This document shows positions 19,314 to 30,272 of a DNA stretch of 42,739 nucleotides, piece after piece; within the stretch, counting starts at the first letter, position 1; each line of letters starts with the position of its first letter. The notes below the pieces were generated by a model. It was not told the origin of the DNA. It made no database searches and saw nothing but the letters and a program-made list of their open reading frames with translations. This stretch comes from Clostridiales bacterium. Lineage in GTDB: Bacteria > Bacillota > Clostridia > Christensenellales > HGM11417. The translations under genes and the position numbers were made by a program. The stretch is from the NCBI GenBank assembly GCA_012519285.1, contig JAAYQN010000060.1:1-42739 (forward strand), given 5' to 3'.

Positions 19314-19756
19314 GCGCAATGTACAATTGACAATCTGCAATGTGCAATCGAGAAATTATAATATAGAGATAATTCGATATATTTTTCAGCCTTATTAACA
19401 GGTTATACGAGATTTTTTCATGATGCTTTCCAGGACAATATGGTACAAGTCTCTATTCTGGACAGAATATGCCTATTCTTAACGAAATAATATATTAAGA
19501 TGTTTGCGTGCGAGGGGGAAATGAAAAGGGGGGGAGCGCTTCGCGGGGTATGCCGCCCCCCTGCCGTTTTTTTGGTCACTTTTTGGGCGCGTCAAAAAGT
19601 GACTACAAATAGTACATTATTTCTTATGAGAAATAAACTGAAAATAAAAAATCAGTCTTAAAACATTTAAAAAAATTGTATAATTTTAAAAGCCGCTTTG
19701 AAAACAGTTTTCAAAGCGGCTTAATGTTTTTGCATACTTTTTCCCAAAAAGTTTTC
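19314..19756. repeat. composite dispersed repeat, copy B
   Basis: AATGTACAATTGACAATCTGCAATGTGCAA, then GGGGGGAGCGCTTCGCGGGGTATGCCGCCCCCC, then GGTCACTTTTTGGGCGCGTCAAAAAGTGACT. Confidence 0.8.
19690..19722. terminator. bidirectional terminator hairpin between convergent genes
   Basis: Perfect 16-bp dyad AAGCCGCTTTGAAAAC-A-GTTTTCAAAGCGGCTT with flanking T/A runs. Confidence 0.8.
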
Positions 19757-21223
19757 TTAAAGTATCACTTCCCCCTCAATCCAGCTGGTTATAAAGCTCT
19801 CGAGCTGCACGCCGCTCCCCCGTTCCATGCAGTAGATGAAGCTCTGCGGGGTGGCGTGTGAAAAGGCGTTTTCCTTGTAGTATTTCCTGATGCCCTTGAA
19901 GAATTTCTCGTCGCCTATGCTCTTTCTCAGAGAGTCGAACATTAGCTCGCCCTTTATGTAAGTCATATACAGGTATTCCGTCTCGCTGGCGTACTCGTTC
20001 ACCGCCCTGTTCATGCTGGTGTCGGTGCTGCCCATTATCTGCTTGTAGATGTCAACAAAGGTCTTGTAGCTCTTTAAGGTGCTCTCGATGAGCTGTTCCC
20101 TCGTAATGTTGTACTGGGGGTTGTTTTCGTAAAAGAGCACGGTGCTGTACTCTGCGAGGCCCTCGTCGAGCCAGGCGCACTCCACCTGGTTGCTGCCGAC
20201 TATGGCGTACCACCACTGGTGCGCCGTCTCGTGAACTATGGTCTCCTTGCGGCTGTCGGCGTTTGCGGCGTCGGATATGTAAACGAGGGTGGGATACTCC
20301 ATGCCGAGATGGGCAAACCCCGTCTGCACCACCGAGAGTACGCCGTACTTGTATTTGCCGAACAACCTGTTAAAGGTTTCAAGGCTCTCCACGGCTATCC
20401 CGAGCGAGACCTCATAATCGGGGTCGTCGTAATAGTAGTAAAAAATCTCGACATCCTCTACTTCGGCTGTTGCCACATTGAAGCCCTTTGACAACACGAA
20501 AGCGAAGTCCCTCACCGCTTTTGCCCTCGCTGTATACACCGTCTTTCCGCCTTCGATTACAGCCTCCGCTCTGCCGGTAAAAGCGGCTTTGTAGCCCTCG
20601 GGCACGGTCACGCTCATTTCGTAATTGGCGCAGTCGGAATAGAAGGGGTCGCCGTTGCTGTAATAGGGCGTCTTCTTATAGCTTCCCTCCTCGTACACGC
20701 AAAGTATGGGGTACCAGTTGCCGAAGTTTACCGAGTTGTCGTTATAGCCCAGCCTGTGCCACACGTTTGGGAGAGTGAGGTTGAATTCGATGTCCACGAT
20801 GACCCTCTCTCCGGGGTAAAGCTCGTCGCTGAGCGGCACCGTTAAAATATCCATGTCCGTACCGCCTACGCTGTGGCTGACCTCGACGCCGTCCACGCAC
20901 ACCTTCATTATCTCTATGCCGCCGTAGCTCATGCCGTTGCGGTAAGCTTTCTCCAACAAGTGATTGTTAATGGGTCTTATGGCAGCTCCCTGCCGGTAGG
21001 CATTTGCGTAGAGGTGGAAGCACAGCTCGGACAGCGGCAGTTCCTCGTTGTTTACGTAATCCAGCTTTTGGTTGGCATACAACCGCTTGTTCTCCTCGTC
21101 GTACACCGCCTCGATAGTATAGGTGGAAAGCTGCTTGCTCACCCTGTCTATCTCGCTGAGCGAGCAGGAGCAAGCCAGTGCGATGTAGACAATCGATATC
21201 AAAAAGATCAAAGCCTTTTTCAT
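19757..21223 (-). CDS. M1 family metallopeptidase, putative lipoprotein
   Basis: HETAHQWW...LDEGLAEY zinc motif; N-terminal ALACSCS lipobox-like signal. Confidence 0.87.
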   Translation of the reverse strand: MKKALIFLISIVYIALACSCSLSEIDRVSKQLSTYTIEAVYDEENKRLYANQKLDYVNNEELPLSELCFHLYANAYRQGAAIRPINNHLLEKAYRNGMSYGGIEIMKVCVDGVEVSHSVGGTDMDILTVPLSDELYPGERVIVDIEFNLTLPNVWHRLGYNDNSVNFGNWYPILCVYEEGSYKKTPYYSNGDPFYSDCANYEMSVTVPEGYKAAFTGRAEAVIEGGKTVYTARAKAVRDFAFVLSKGFNVATAEVEDVEIFYYYYDDPDYEVSLGIAVESLETFNRLFGKYKYGVLSVVQTGFAHLGMEYPTLVYISDAANADSRKETIVHETAHQWWYAIVGSNQVECAWLDEGLAEYSTVLFYENNPQYNITREQLIESTLKSYKTFVDIYKQIMGSTDTSMNRAVNEYASETEYLYMTYIKGELMFDSLRKSIGDEKFFKGIRKYYKENAFSHATPQSFIYCMERGSGVQLESFITSWIEGEVIL

Positions 21224-21410
21224 ACATTACCTCAAGCGAAAATCCATGTCCTACAAGATATAGATATGAGAAATTGCCTCTTTTTATGTCTTTTGAGCGA
21301 TTATCAATATCCTGAATGTGGTTTTTTGTCATAATATCAGGGCCCGCCCTCGACGGGGGCTGAAAAGCTCACGCTCTTATCCCGTTTCAACCTTTTAAAA
21401 GCAACTCTTT

Positions 21411-21953
21411 TTGCGATTAAAAAGTATATTTTTTGCCTTTGCCGTCAATAATTCCTTTACCATGCTCGGAAAGCGCTTTATCCAAAAAGGCAGAAGGGCG
21501 TTACGCAAGGCCGTCATCCTGCTCTTCGCGGCGGCCTACATATGCTCGTATCCCGTTCCGCGGGAAGTGTACCAGCTGGGGCTGGCGAGCGAGGCGGAGG
21601 TAAAGTTTTACGCGGCCAATTTGCCGCAGCAGCTTCCCTGCGGCAGCGTAGTCTACAACGGCATAAACTACGAGGTCACATCCAGCCTCAAGGAGGCGGG
21701 AAAGCTGAGAGAGCGCCTCGAGGTAACTTATCAGACTGTGGTCTTTGAAGGAGGGGCGGATTATGTGATAAGGTTCTTAAGGCCTGTCATCGTGGAAAAG
21801 CAGCAGGTCACGGGCGGCACGCTCTATACCGGCTATTGCGGCATGATAGCGGGAAGGCAAATAACGTACAAGGGCCGCCCCGTCAACGTTCAGATATTTG
21901 AAAAGGGCGGCAAGGTTCACATAGGAAGCCCAACCATTTTCGGAAGTTTTTGA
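21411..21953 (+). CDS. hypothetical membrane-anchored/secreted protein (start uncertain: TTG 21411 or ATG 21462)
   Basis: Hydrophobic N-terminus, no recognised domain; same strand as the SpoIIQ-like gene 63 nt downstream. Confidence 0.6.
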   Translation: MRLKSIFFAFAVNNSFTMLGKRFIQKGRRALRKAVILLFAAAYICSYPVPREVYQLGLASEAEVKFYAANLPQQLPCGSVVYNGINYEVTSSLKEAGKLRERLEVTYQTVVFEGGADYVIRFLRPVIVEKQQVTGGTLYTGYCGMIAGRQITYKGRPVNVQIFEKGGKVHIGSPTIFGSF

Positions 21954-22016
21954 AAAGCGACGTATAAAATTATTTTTTTTGTCAAGAATTTAAAAAGCTT
22001 AAACGGAGGGTTATAA

Positions 22017-22631
22017 ATGAAGATAAAGAATTTCTTTAAGAAAATCGGGAGCTTTTTGAAGAGAAACGTCTACTACGTCATCCTGTTCCTGTGCATCTCG
22101 GGCATCGCCACGATGATCGTGCTCGCTTCCATCAACAAGACGGGGGCGCCGGGAGGAAACAACAACATCATCGGCAACGAGGACGACGACGATGACGACG
22201 TCGGCGGCACCCCCATCCTGTTCCTCGTCCCCGTGCAGGATTACCAGGAGGGAACTGCCTTCGAGGAAGTGCCTGTGTTCAGCGAGACGCTGAACGACTG
22301 GAGGACGCATCCCGCCATTGACTTTAAGACCGATGGCGCCAAAGAGGTGTACGCATGCTTTGACGGCGTCGTGCACGACGTGTACAAGAATTTCTTTGAG
22401 GGAAACGTCGTAATAATCAAGCACAACGACGAGCTGTTTTCAATCTATAAATCGCTCTCCGACGACGTCAGGGTGCAAGAGGGCGCCACTGTCAAGAAAG
22501 GCGACCTCATCGGGTACACTTCGGACAACATGAACACAGAACACAAGGAAGGCGCTCATCTGCACTTTGAAGTGGAGTACAAAGGAGACCTTATAGACCC
22601 CAAGAGTTACTTCGAGACCGGGGACAAATAA
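22017..22631 (+). CDS. M23 family peptidase, SpoIIQ-like
   Basis: Single N-terminal TM; Asp-rich linker EDDDDDD; HPAIDFK and HLHFE zinc motifs; GGAGGG RBS. Confidence 0.8.
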   Translation: MKIKNFFKKIGSFLKRNVYYVILFLCISGIATMIVLASINKTGAPGGNNNIIGNEDDDDDDVGGTPILFLVPVQDYQEGTAFEEVPVFSETLNDWRTHPAIDFKTDGAKEVYACFDGVVHDVYKNFFEGNVVIIKHNDELFSIYKSLSDDVRVQEGATVKKGDLIGYTSDNMNTEHKEGAHLHFEVEYKGDLIDPKSYFETGDK

Positions 22632-22645
22632 GGCTCCCAAACTTT

Positions 22646-22690
22646 AAAAGGCTTTTGGCTAAAAGCTTGCCAAAAGCCTTTTTATTTTTT
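22646..22690 (+). terminator. intrinsic terminator downstream of SpoIIQ-like gene
   Basis: AAAAGGCTTTTGGC...GCCAAAAGCCTTTTTATTTTTT. Confidence 0.85.
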
Positions 22691-22711
22691 GTTTAAACTC
22701 TAAACGATGTC

Positions 22712-24229
22712 TCAATTTATCCCCTCAAACATCTCTTCCACCTTTTTCCCGTCGGGCTTTTTGGTAAACGCGCTGACTACGGGCGTGATTATCATGGAAA
22801 AGGCCATGGTGAGGACGCCGATAAGGGGCGCCCTGGCTATGCCGCCCTTTATCACAGCCATTATCCCCGTAAAGTCGCCGTTGGGATAGATCGAGCCCAG
22901 AATTGCCACCATAGCCACGGTGAAAGCCACCCCGCCTATCATGGATGCCATGGCGGCAGCCGAAGTTACTCTTTTGCTGTAAAGGCCCAGAACGTAAGGG
23001 CCAATAAAGCAGCCCGACAGCGTACCCCAGCTGAGGCTCATCAGCGTCACTATGGCGTCGATTTTGGCTATGGCGAGCAACGCCGAAATCAGTATATACA
23101 CTACGCAGAGGACCTTCATTACCAGGTTTACCTTATTGTCTTGGGCATCCCTGTTTATGTAGCCCTTGTAGATGTCAATGGCAAGCGAGGAGGAGCCGCT
23201 TATGGCAAGCGCGGAGAGGGTTGACATGCTCGCTGACAGCAGCATGACGACGATGAGGCCGAGCAGCCCCGCGGGGATATACCTCTCAAGCAGAGTGGGC
23301 ATCACCACGTCGTAGCCGCCGGCGGGAAGCTCGCTTAAAAAGAGCTTTCCCAGTCCGCCGATAAAGTAAGCGCCGCCGCCTGTCACGAGGGCAAAGAGCG
23401 TGCTTATCACGGTTGCCCTCTTTATCGCCACGCTGTCTTTCACCGCGTAGTATTTATGTATGACCTGAGGCAGCGCCCACACGCCGAAGGAGGTCAGCAT
23501 AACCACTATAATCAGGTTGAATATGTTGTTATCTATCAGGCCGCCGCCCGTGCTTTGCGGAAAGAGCCCCAGCCCGTCCCGGGAGAGTTCTAAAAGCCCA
23601 TCAAAACCAACCTGTGGCTGAGCGACGAATATGCCTGTCACTGCAGCAACGCCTATGAGCATAATAATCCCCTGCATGAAATTGGAGAGCGCCGTGCCCA
23701 AATAGCCGCCAAAGAACACATATAGGGCGGTCAGCGCCGCCATAATTGCCACGCACCAAATGAAGTTTATGCCGAACACCATCTCGAAGGCGTGCGCCAG
23801 ACCTTGGTACACCGAGGCCGAATAAGGCAGCAGGAAAATGAATATTATTATCGCCGAGGCCAGCTTAAGCCTGCCGTCGAGATACCTTTTCTCGAAAAAT
23901 CCCGACATCGTGGTGACCTGAAGGCGGTTGGTCAGCTCCCTCGTCCTCCTTGCGAGCAGCATCCACGCTATCAGCGAGCCTATCACGGCGTTCCCTATCC
24001 CGATCCATACCGCTCCCAGCCCGTAGCTCCAGCCGAATTTGCCCGCATAGCCCACGAAGATGACCGCCGAAAAGTAGGTTGTGCCGTAGGCGAACGCCGA
24101 CATCCAGGCGCCCATTCCCCTGTTCGCGAGCACGAAATCCTGCGTGGTCCTGCCCCTGTTGCGGCTGTAGACTGATATAGCCACGATGGCGAGCATGTAA
24201 AGCAGCAGTGTGATTACGTTGAAAAACAT
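22712..24229 (-). CDS. sodium:solute symporter family protein
   Basis: 505 aa, multi-TM; SSS features including FVLANRGMGAW and SASMSTLSALAISGSS. Confidence 0.88.
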   Translation of the reverse strand: MFFNVITLLLYMLAIVAISVYSRNRGRTTQDFVLANRGMGAWMSAFAYGTTYFSAVIFVGYAGKFGWSYGLGAVWIGIGNAVIGSLIAWMLLARRTRELTNRLQVTTMSGFFEKRYLDGRLKLASAIIIFIFLLPYSASVYQGLAHAFEMVFGINFIWCVAIMAALTALYVFFGGYLGTALSNFMQGIIMLIGVAAVTGIFVAQPQVGFDGLLELSRDGLGLFPQSTGGGLIDNNIFNLIIVVMLTSFGVWALPQVIHKYYAVKDSVAIKRATVISTLFALVTGGGAYFIGGLGKLFLSELPAGGYDVVMPTLLERYIPAGLLGLIVVMLLSASMSTLSALAISGSSSLAIDIYKGYINRDAQDNKVNLVMKVLCVVYILISALLAIAKIDAIVTLMSLSWGTLSGCFIGPYVLGLYSKRVTSAAAMASMIGGVAFTVAMVAILGSIYPNGDFTGIMAVIKGGIARAPLIGVLTMAFSMIITPVVSAFTKKPDGKKVEEMFEGIN

Positions 24230-24307
24230 GTTAACCTCAAAACAATTTCTTAATGTATTTCCAGCCTCATTTGCATATTGTCAATTTTATTCATTGCGGC
24301 AAAAAGT

Positions 24308-27133
24308 TTAAAGGATATTCAGCTTTTTCCTCAGGAAAAGACCCGTCTGACTGGCGGGATTTTGCGCCACCTCTTCGGGAGTGCCGCAGGCCACCACCAT
24401 TCCCCCGGCGTCCCCCCCTTCAGGCCCGAGGTCGATGATGTAGTCCGCCACCTTTATCACGTCGAGGTTGTGTTCCACAACGATTACGGTGTTTCCGCCG
24501 TCGGAAAAGCGCTTAAGGATTTTTATCAGCTTGTACACGTCGTCCACGTGCAGTCCCGTGGTGGGCTCGTCGAGGATGTAAACCGTCCTGCCCGTGCTCC
24601 TCTTGGACAGCTCGGAGGAGAGCTTTACCCTCTGCGCCTCGCCGCCCGAGAGCGTGGTGGAAGGCTGACCCAGCCTGATGTACCCGAGGCCCACCTCTTT
24701 GAGCGTCTGCAGCTTGTTGCGGATGGCAGACAGGTTCTCGAAGAAATCGTATGCCTCGTCCACGGTCATCTCCAGCACCTCGTAGATATTCTTGCCCTTG
24801 TAGCGCACCTGCAGCGTCTCCCTGTTGTACCTCCTGCCGTGGCAGACCTCGCAGGGAACGTAGATGTCGGGCAAAAAATGCATCTCTATCTTTATTATCC
24901 CGTCGCCCTTGCAGTGCTCGCACCTTCCGCCCGGCACGTTGAAGGAAAAGCGCCCCGAGCGGTACCCCCTCTCCCTGGCGTCCGGCGTCTCGGCAAAGAG
25001 TTCCCTGATTAAGGTGAACACCCCGGTATAGGTTGCGGGATTGGAGCGTGGCGTCCTGCCTATGGGGCTCTGGTCAATGGCTATCGCCTTGTCAAGCCCC
25101 TCGAACTCTATGCTGTCGAAATTGCCCTGGAAAATGGAAGATTTGTTGAGCGTCCTGGCAAGGTATGGGTAGAGTATCTCGTTTATCAGGCTTGATTTGC
25201 CGCTGCCCGAAACCCCCGTATTGCAGGTGAAAAGGCCTATGGGTATATCGACGTCGATATTCTTTAAATTGTTCTGCCTCGCTCCCCTTATCTTTATAAA
25301 GCCGTGCTCGGGCTTTTTCCTCTCCTCGGGCACGGGTATGAATTTCCTGCCGCTTAAGTATTCGGCGGTGATGGAGTCTGCCTGCAGGATTTCTTCATAT
25401 GTGCCCTGCGCCACTACCTCGCCGCCGCCTATGCCCGCGCCGGGGCCTATGTCGATGATATGATCTGCCTCCTTCATGGTTTCCTCGTCGTGCTCCACCA
25501 CTATCACGGTGTTGCCGAGGTCGCGCAGGCTCTTGAGCGTGGCGAGCAGCTTGCCGTTGTCCCTCTGGTGGAGGCCTATGCTGGGCTCGTCGAGGATGTA
25601 CAGCACGCCCGTAAGGCCGCTGCCTATCTGAGTGGCAAGCCTTATCCTCTGCGCCTCGCCGCCCGAGAGGGTGCCCGCGCTGCGGCTGAGAGTGAGGTAA
25701 TCCAGGCCTACGTTTGTCAGGAAATTGAGTCTTGAGTAAATCTCGTTGAGTATCCTCTCGGCTATCATCAGCTCTACGTGGGTTATGCGGCCCTTCAGCC
25801 CGAGGATAAATTCCTTCAGCCTGGAAATTGAGAGCTCGCACACCTCGTGGATGTTTTTGTCCCCCACGGTGACTGAGATCGCCTCTTTCTTGAGCCTCTT
25901 TCCGCCGCATACCTCGCAGGGCATGACCTTCATGTACTTTTCTATCTCAGCCTTGACGTACTCGCTGGTGGTCTCGCGATATCTCCTGGCGAGGTTGTTC
26001 ATTATGCCTTCGTAAGGCGCCTCGTATTTCCCGTGGAAAGTGGAGGAGCGGTACTCCATCTCCAGCTTCTCGTCGCCCGTGCCGTATAAGATTATGTCGA
26101 TTATGCGGCGGGGAAGGTATTTTACCGGGATGTCAAGGCTGAAGTTGTACTTTTTTGCGAGCGCCTTGAAGTACATCTCGCTTATCTTGCCGTTCTCTAT
26201 GTTCCAGCCCGAAATGCTGAACGCTCCCTCGTTTATGCTCTTTTCCCTGTCGCCGATGACGAGGTCCTCATCCAAAACCTTCTTAAAACCCAGGCCGTGG
26301 CAGGCGCCGCAGGCGCCGAAGGGGCTGTTAAAGCTGAATAAACGGGGCTCTATCTCCTCTATGCTTATGTTGCATTCGGTGCAGGCGTACTTAGTGCTGT
26401 AAGGGATGGGCTTGCCGTCGGCGTTGACGCTGACAAGGCCCTCGGTAAGCCTGAGCGCCGTCTCCAGGCTTTCGGCGAGGCGTTTTTCGATGCCTTCCCT
26501 TATCACCAGCCTGTCCACTATTATGCTGATGTTATGCCTTACGTTCTTGTCCAGCCTTATCTCGTCCTCGAGGCTGACCACCTTGCCGTCTATGTTTGCC
26601 CTGACGAATCCGCTCCTGCGGTAGTAGGCGAACTCCTTGGCATACTCGCCCTTTTTGCCCCTCACCACAGGGGCCTCGAGCATTACCTTGGTGCCCTCGG
26701 GCATTGCCATTATGCTGTCCACTATGGTGTCGACGCTCTGGCGTGTTATCTCCCTGCCGCATTCGGGGCAGTGGGCGTGGCCTATGCGCGCGAAGAGAAG
26801 TCTCAGGTAATCGTAAACCTCGGTGACGGTGCCCACGGTGGAGCGGGGGTTGTTTGATGTGGACTTTTGGTCGATGGCGATGGCGGGCGAAAGCCCCTCA
26901 ATGGAGTCCACGTCTGGCTTTTCCATCTGCCCTAAAAACTGGCGCGCGTAAGAGGAGAGGCTCTCCACGTAACGCCTCTGCCCCTCGGCGTATATTGTGT
27001 CAAAGGCGAGCGTGGACTTGCCGCTTCCCGAAAGGCCTGTAAGCACCACCAGCTTGTCGCGCGGGATTTTTACGTCTATGTTTTTTAGGTTGTGTTGCCT
27101 TGCGCCCTTTATCTCTATATATTCCTGCCTCAT
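24308..27133 (-). CDS. uvrA: excinuclease ABC subunit A
   Basis: [35 protein letters not shown]; duplicated ABC signatures; zinc CxxC motifs. Confidence 0.97.
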   Translation of the reverse strand: MRQEYIEIKGARQHNLKNIDVKIPRDKLVVLTGLSGSGKSTLAFDTIYAEGQRRYVESLSSYARQFLGQMEKPDVDSIEGLSPAIAIDQKSTSNNPRSTVGTVTEVYDYLRLLFARIGHAHCPECGREITRQSVDTIVDSIMAMPEGTKVMLEAPVVRGKKGEYAKEFAYYRRSGFVRANIDGKVVSLEDEIRLDKNVRHNISIIVDRLVIREGIEKRLAESLETALRLTEGLVSVNADGKPIPYSTKYACTECNISIEEIEPRLFSFNSPFGACGACHGLGFKKVLDEDLVIGDREKSINEGAFSISGWNIENGKISEMYFKALAKKYNFSLDIPVKYLPRRIIDIILYGTGDEKLEMEYRSSTFHGKYEAPYEGIMNNLARRYRETTSEYVKAEIEKYMKVMPCEVCGGKRLKKEAISVTVGDKNIHEVCELSISRLKEFILGLKGRITHVELMIAERILNEIYSRLNFLTNVGLDYLTLSRSAGTLSGGEAQRIRLATQIGSGLTGVLYILDEPSIGLHQRDNGKLLATLKSLRDLGNTVIVVEHDEETMKEADHIIDIGPGAGIGGGEVVAQGTYEEILQADSITAEYLSGRKFIPVPEERKKPEHGFIKIRGARQNNLKNIDVDIPIGLFTCNTGVSGSGKSSLINEILYPYLARTLNKSSIFQGNFDSIEFEGLDKAIAIDQSPIGRTPRSNPATYTGVFTLIRELFAETPDARERGYRSGRFSFNVPGGRCEHCKGDGIIKIEMHFLPDIYVPCEVCHGRRYNRETLQVRYKGKNIYEVLEMTVDEAYDFFENLSAIRNKLQTLKEVGLGYIRLGQPSTTLSGGEAQRVKLSSELSKRSTGRTVYILDEPTTGLHVDDVYKLIKILKRFSDGGNTVIVVEHNLDVIKVADYIIDLGPEGGDAGGMVVACGTPEEVAQNPASQTGLFLRKKLNIL

Positions 27134-29085
27134 GCCTTCAGCCTCTTGCGTAGCTGCGCTATGGTGTTGCGAAGTTTAATCGCCGCCTCAAAGTCGAGGT
27201 TAGCCGCCGCGAACCGCATCTGCGCCAAAAGCCGCTCGATCTCCTTGGGAATGTCGTTCAGGTCGACCGTGAGCGGGTCGGACAGCTTCTTGGTTATCTC
27301 CAGCGTGTTCTTGACTTCCTTGACTATGGTCTTGGGCGTTATGTTGTGCTCTTTGTTGTACTCCATCTGCTTATTTCTACGGCGACGGGTCTCCTCTATC
27401 GCCCTCTGCATGCTGCCGGTGACGGCGTCTGCGTACATGATGACCCGCCCCTTGATATTCCTCGCCGCCCTGCCTATGGTCTGAATCAGCGAGGTCTGGC
27501 TGCGCAGAAAGCCTTCCTTGTCGGCGTCGAGTATGGCGACCAGCATAACCTCGGGAAGGTCCAGCCCTTCCCTCAAGAGGTTGATTCCCACGAGCACGTC
27601 GAACTCGCCCGAGCGCAGCCCGTTGACTATGTCCACGCGCTCGAGGGTGTCTATCTCGCTATGCATGTAGCGCACCTTTATTCCCTGACCCTTGAGGTAA
27701 TTGGTCAGGCTCTCGGCCATCTTTTTGGTGAGGGTGGTGACGAGCACCCTGCCGCCTTCAGTCACGGTCTTGTTTATCTCGGAGATAAGGTCGTCGACCT
27801 GGCCCTTTACGGGGCGCACCTCGACCTCGGGGTCGACTAGCCCAGTGGGCCTTATAATCTGCTCGGCGACGTTGCCCGCGCGCGAAAGCTCGTAGGGGGC
27901 GGGCGTGGCGGAAACGTATATCACCTGCGTTATGCGCTCGTTGAACTCCTTAAAGGTGAGGGGCCTGTTGTCGTAAGCCGCGGGCAGCCTGAAGGCATAG
28001 TCCACGAGGTTTTTCTTCCTCGAGTAGTCGCCATTGTACATTGCCCTAATCTGCGGCAGGGTCATGTGGCTCTCGTCGATGAACATTATGTAGTCATCGG
28101 GAAAGTAATCCAAGAGGGTGTACGGCGGCTCGCCGGGCTTTCTGCCATCGAAATACCTCGAGTAGTTCTCGATTCCGTTGCAGTAGCCCACTTCCCTCAT
28201 CATCTCGAGGTCATAATTTACCCTCTGCTTTATCCTGTGCGCGGCGATTATGTTGCCTTCGTCCAAAAACTCCCTGTGCCTTATCTCGAGGTCCCGCTCG
28301 ATTTCCTCGAGCGCCCTCTTTAAGATGTCGCTTTCCACAGCATAATGGGTGGCGGGGAAAACCATGGCGTGCCTAAGCTGCGACACAACCTTGCCCGAGA
28401 CCGCCTCTATCTCGCATATCCTCTCTATCTCATCGCCAAAGTATTCCACCCGCAGCGCCACCTCGGTATGGCTTGCGGGAAAAATCTCTATGACGTCCCC
28501 CCTCACCCTGAAGGTGGAGCGGCGAAACTCCATCTCGTTCCGCTGGTACTGGATGTCTACCAGCTTCGAGATGAGCTTGTCCATGGGGTATTCATGCCCC
28601 GGCCTCAAAGATATGCTCAGCTTAAAGTATTCCTCGGGGGCGCCCAGGCCGTAGATGCAGGAGACCGAGGCGACGACGATGACGTCCCTTCGCTCGGCGA
28701 GGGAGCTGGTGGCGGAATGCCTCAGCTTGTCTATCTCGTCGTTTATTGACATATCCTTTTCTATATAGGTATCCGTGCTGGGGATGTAGGATTCGGGCTG
28801 GTAGTAGTCGTAATAGCTCACGAAGAATTCCACGCGGTTTTCGGGAAAAAATTCCCTGAACTCGTTGCAAAGCTGGGCGGCGAGAATCTTGTTGTGTGCG
28901 ATGACGAGGGTTGGCCTTTGCATTCTCTCTATGATGTTGGCCATGGTAAAGGTCTTGCCGCTGCCCGTGACGCCAAGCAGCACCTGTTCCCTGAGGCCCT
29001 GTTCTATGCCGTCTGCCAGGCTCTCGATGGCCTGGGGCTGGTCCCCGAAAGGCTTGTATTTTGATTTAATCTTAAAGCGGCTCAT
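27130..29085 (-). CDS. uvrB: excinuclease ABC subunit B
   Basis: [34 protein letters not shown]-terminal UVR domain. Confidence 0.97.
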   Translation of the reverse strand: MSRFKIKSKYKPFGDQPQAIESLADGIEQGLREQVLLGVTGSGKTFTMANIIERMQRPTLVIAHNKILAAQLCNEFREFFPENRVEFFVSYYDYYQPESYIPSTDTYIEKDMSINDEIDKLRHSATSSLAERRDVIVVASVSCIYGLGAPEEYFKLSISLRPGHEYPMDKLISKLVDIQYQRNEMEFRRSTFRVRGDVIEIFPASHTEVALRVEYFGDEIERICEIEAVSGKVVSQLRHAMVFPATHYAVESDILKRALEEIERDLEIRHREFLDEGNIIAAHRIKQRVNYDLEMMREVGYCNGIENYSRYFDGRKPGEPPYTLLDYFPDDYIMFIDESHMTLPQIRAMYNGDYSRKKNLVDYAFRLPAAYDNRPLTFKEFNERITQVIYVSATPAPYELSRAGNVAEQIIRPTGLVDPEVEVRPVKGQVDDLISEINKTVTEGGRVLVTTLTKKMAESLTNYLKGQGIKVRYMHSEIDTLERVDIVNGLRSGEFDVLVGINLLREGLDLPEVMLVAILDADKEGFLRSQTSLIQTIGRAARNIKGRVIMYADAVTGSMQRAIEETRRRRNKQMEYNKEHNITPKTIVKEVKNTLEITKKLSDPLTVDLNDIPKEIERLLAQMRFAAANLDFEAAIKLRNTIAQLRKRLKA

Positions 29086-29438
29086 AGTAGCATGAGTATT
29101 CTGGTGATTAAAAATCCGAGTAAGGCCGTGGCTATGGTGAGAATTATCTTGAAATACACCATCCTGCGGTAGTGCAAAAGCTCCCTGTCAAAGCCCTGCC
29201 CCTTGGCAGTGAGCGCGATGCAGTAGACGCGCTCGCCCTTGCTGTCCTCGCTCTCGATGAGCTCGAAGTAGCCGTCGTACTCCAGCGTCTTCAGGATGTC
29301 CTTCAATTCCCTCTTTGAGATGTCAATGTTGTAGGGAATCCTTTTAAGTATCTCAATGGGCGGAAGCAGGACGGTACTCTTTCCGCCGCTTAAGTCCAGG
29401 ATTGCCTTTAAGACATACTTTTCCTTTTTGTTCAGCAT
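29082..29438 (-). CDS. small protein: winged-helix-like N-terminus plus C-terminal TM helix (paralog 1)
   Basis: [14 protein letters not shown]...[10 protein letters not shown]...[21 protein letters not shown]; 4-nt ATGA overlap with uvrB. Confidence 0.75.
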   Translation of the reverse strand: MLNKKEKYVLKAILDLSGGKSTVLLPPIEILKRIPYNIDISKRELKDILKTLEYDGYFELIESEDSKGERVYCIALTAKGQGFDRELLHYRRMVYFKIILTIATALLGFLITRILMLL

Positions 29439-29504
29439 AACCCCCACCGATTACTTTGCATTAGTGCATTTGGCAGCGCCTCAAGATAGGCGCCTCGACT
29501 TTGC

Positions 29505-29876
29505 CTACCCCAATAAGGAAATTATTATCGCGTGTATCACCGCGCCCAGCGCTCCCCCGAGCACGGAGCCCAAAAACGCCATGACCACCAGCCTGCCGTA
29601 GGAGAAGTGGTTTTTCATCTTCTCTTCCAGCGTCTCCTTGTACAGGCGCCCCTTGGGGAGCGGGGCGAGGCAGTACACGTTTTCGTCGGAGTATTTGCAC
29701 TTTATATATTCCCTCTCCTCAAGGTAGCTTATTATGTCGGCGAGGCCATCCTTGTCGGGGCGCATCTTGGACGGTATCTGCGCCAAAAGGTCTTCGCATT
29801 TTATAATCTTGTAGGAGCCTTCCTCGCACATGCCGTTTATGGTAAGCAGCACCATTTCCGTTCTCTTGTCAAGCAT
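29505..29876 (-). CDS. small protein: winged-helix-like N-terminus plus C-terminal TM helix (paralog 2)
   Basis: MLDKRTEMVLLTING...VYCLAPLPKG...LVVMAFLGSVLGGALGAVIHAIIISLLG; alignable by eye to its neighbour. Confidence 0.75.
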   Translation of the reverse strand: MLDKRTEMVLLTINGMCEEGSYKIIKCEDLLAQIPSKMRPDKDGLADIISYLEEREYIKCKYSDENVYCLAPLPKGRLYKETLEEKMKNHFSYGRLVVMAFLGSVLGGALGAVIHAIIISLLG

Positions 29877-30105
29877 TTTTTAACCCTCCAAAACCTGCCA
29901 AATAGAGGTAAAAAATCCGACATCCCAAAAACCATTGTTTTTAAGTATATCACATTCCCGCACGTTTTGCAATTTATAAATAGTATAAGTAAAAGATATT
30001 GCTTTAAACAAACGATGTGGTAAATGTTGTAAATAAATCTGGCGTGTCAAATAAGCGGTTGTAATCCTCCTTGCGGTTTCTTTTGGCGCAAAAAGGGCAA
30101 TCTTA

Positions 30106-30134
30106 TTGACTTTTCATTTCTCTTGTGATAAAGT
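30106..30134 (+). promoter_or_regulatory. sigma-A-type promoter for XRE-cupin/ligase operon
   Basis: TTGACT-N17-TAAAGT. Confidence 0.5.
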
Positions 30135-30272
30135 AAATATCAAAAAAACCCCTGCAGGACGGACGTTTTTTATCGCAAAGCGGGCATTTTGCGCTTTGCG
30201 GCTTTTAATAGATTTCGGGCTAAGGCGGACGCGTGTTTATATTTTATTGCCAAAAAAGGAGGTTTCATTACC

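Noticed and set aside
22140-22210. GAC-rich tract as a possible CRISPR-like or tandem repeat
   Set aside because: It is simply codons for the Asp-rich linker (EDDDDDD) of the SpoIIQ-like protein.
24278-25012. 244-aa plus-strand ORF opposite uvrA
   Set aside because: Mirror of conserved uvrA coding sequence.
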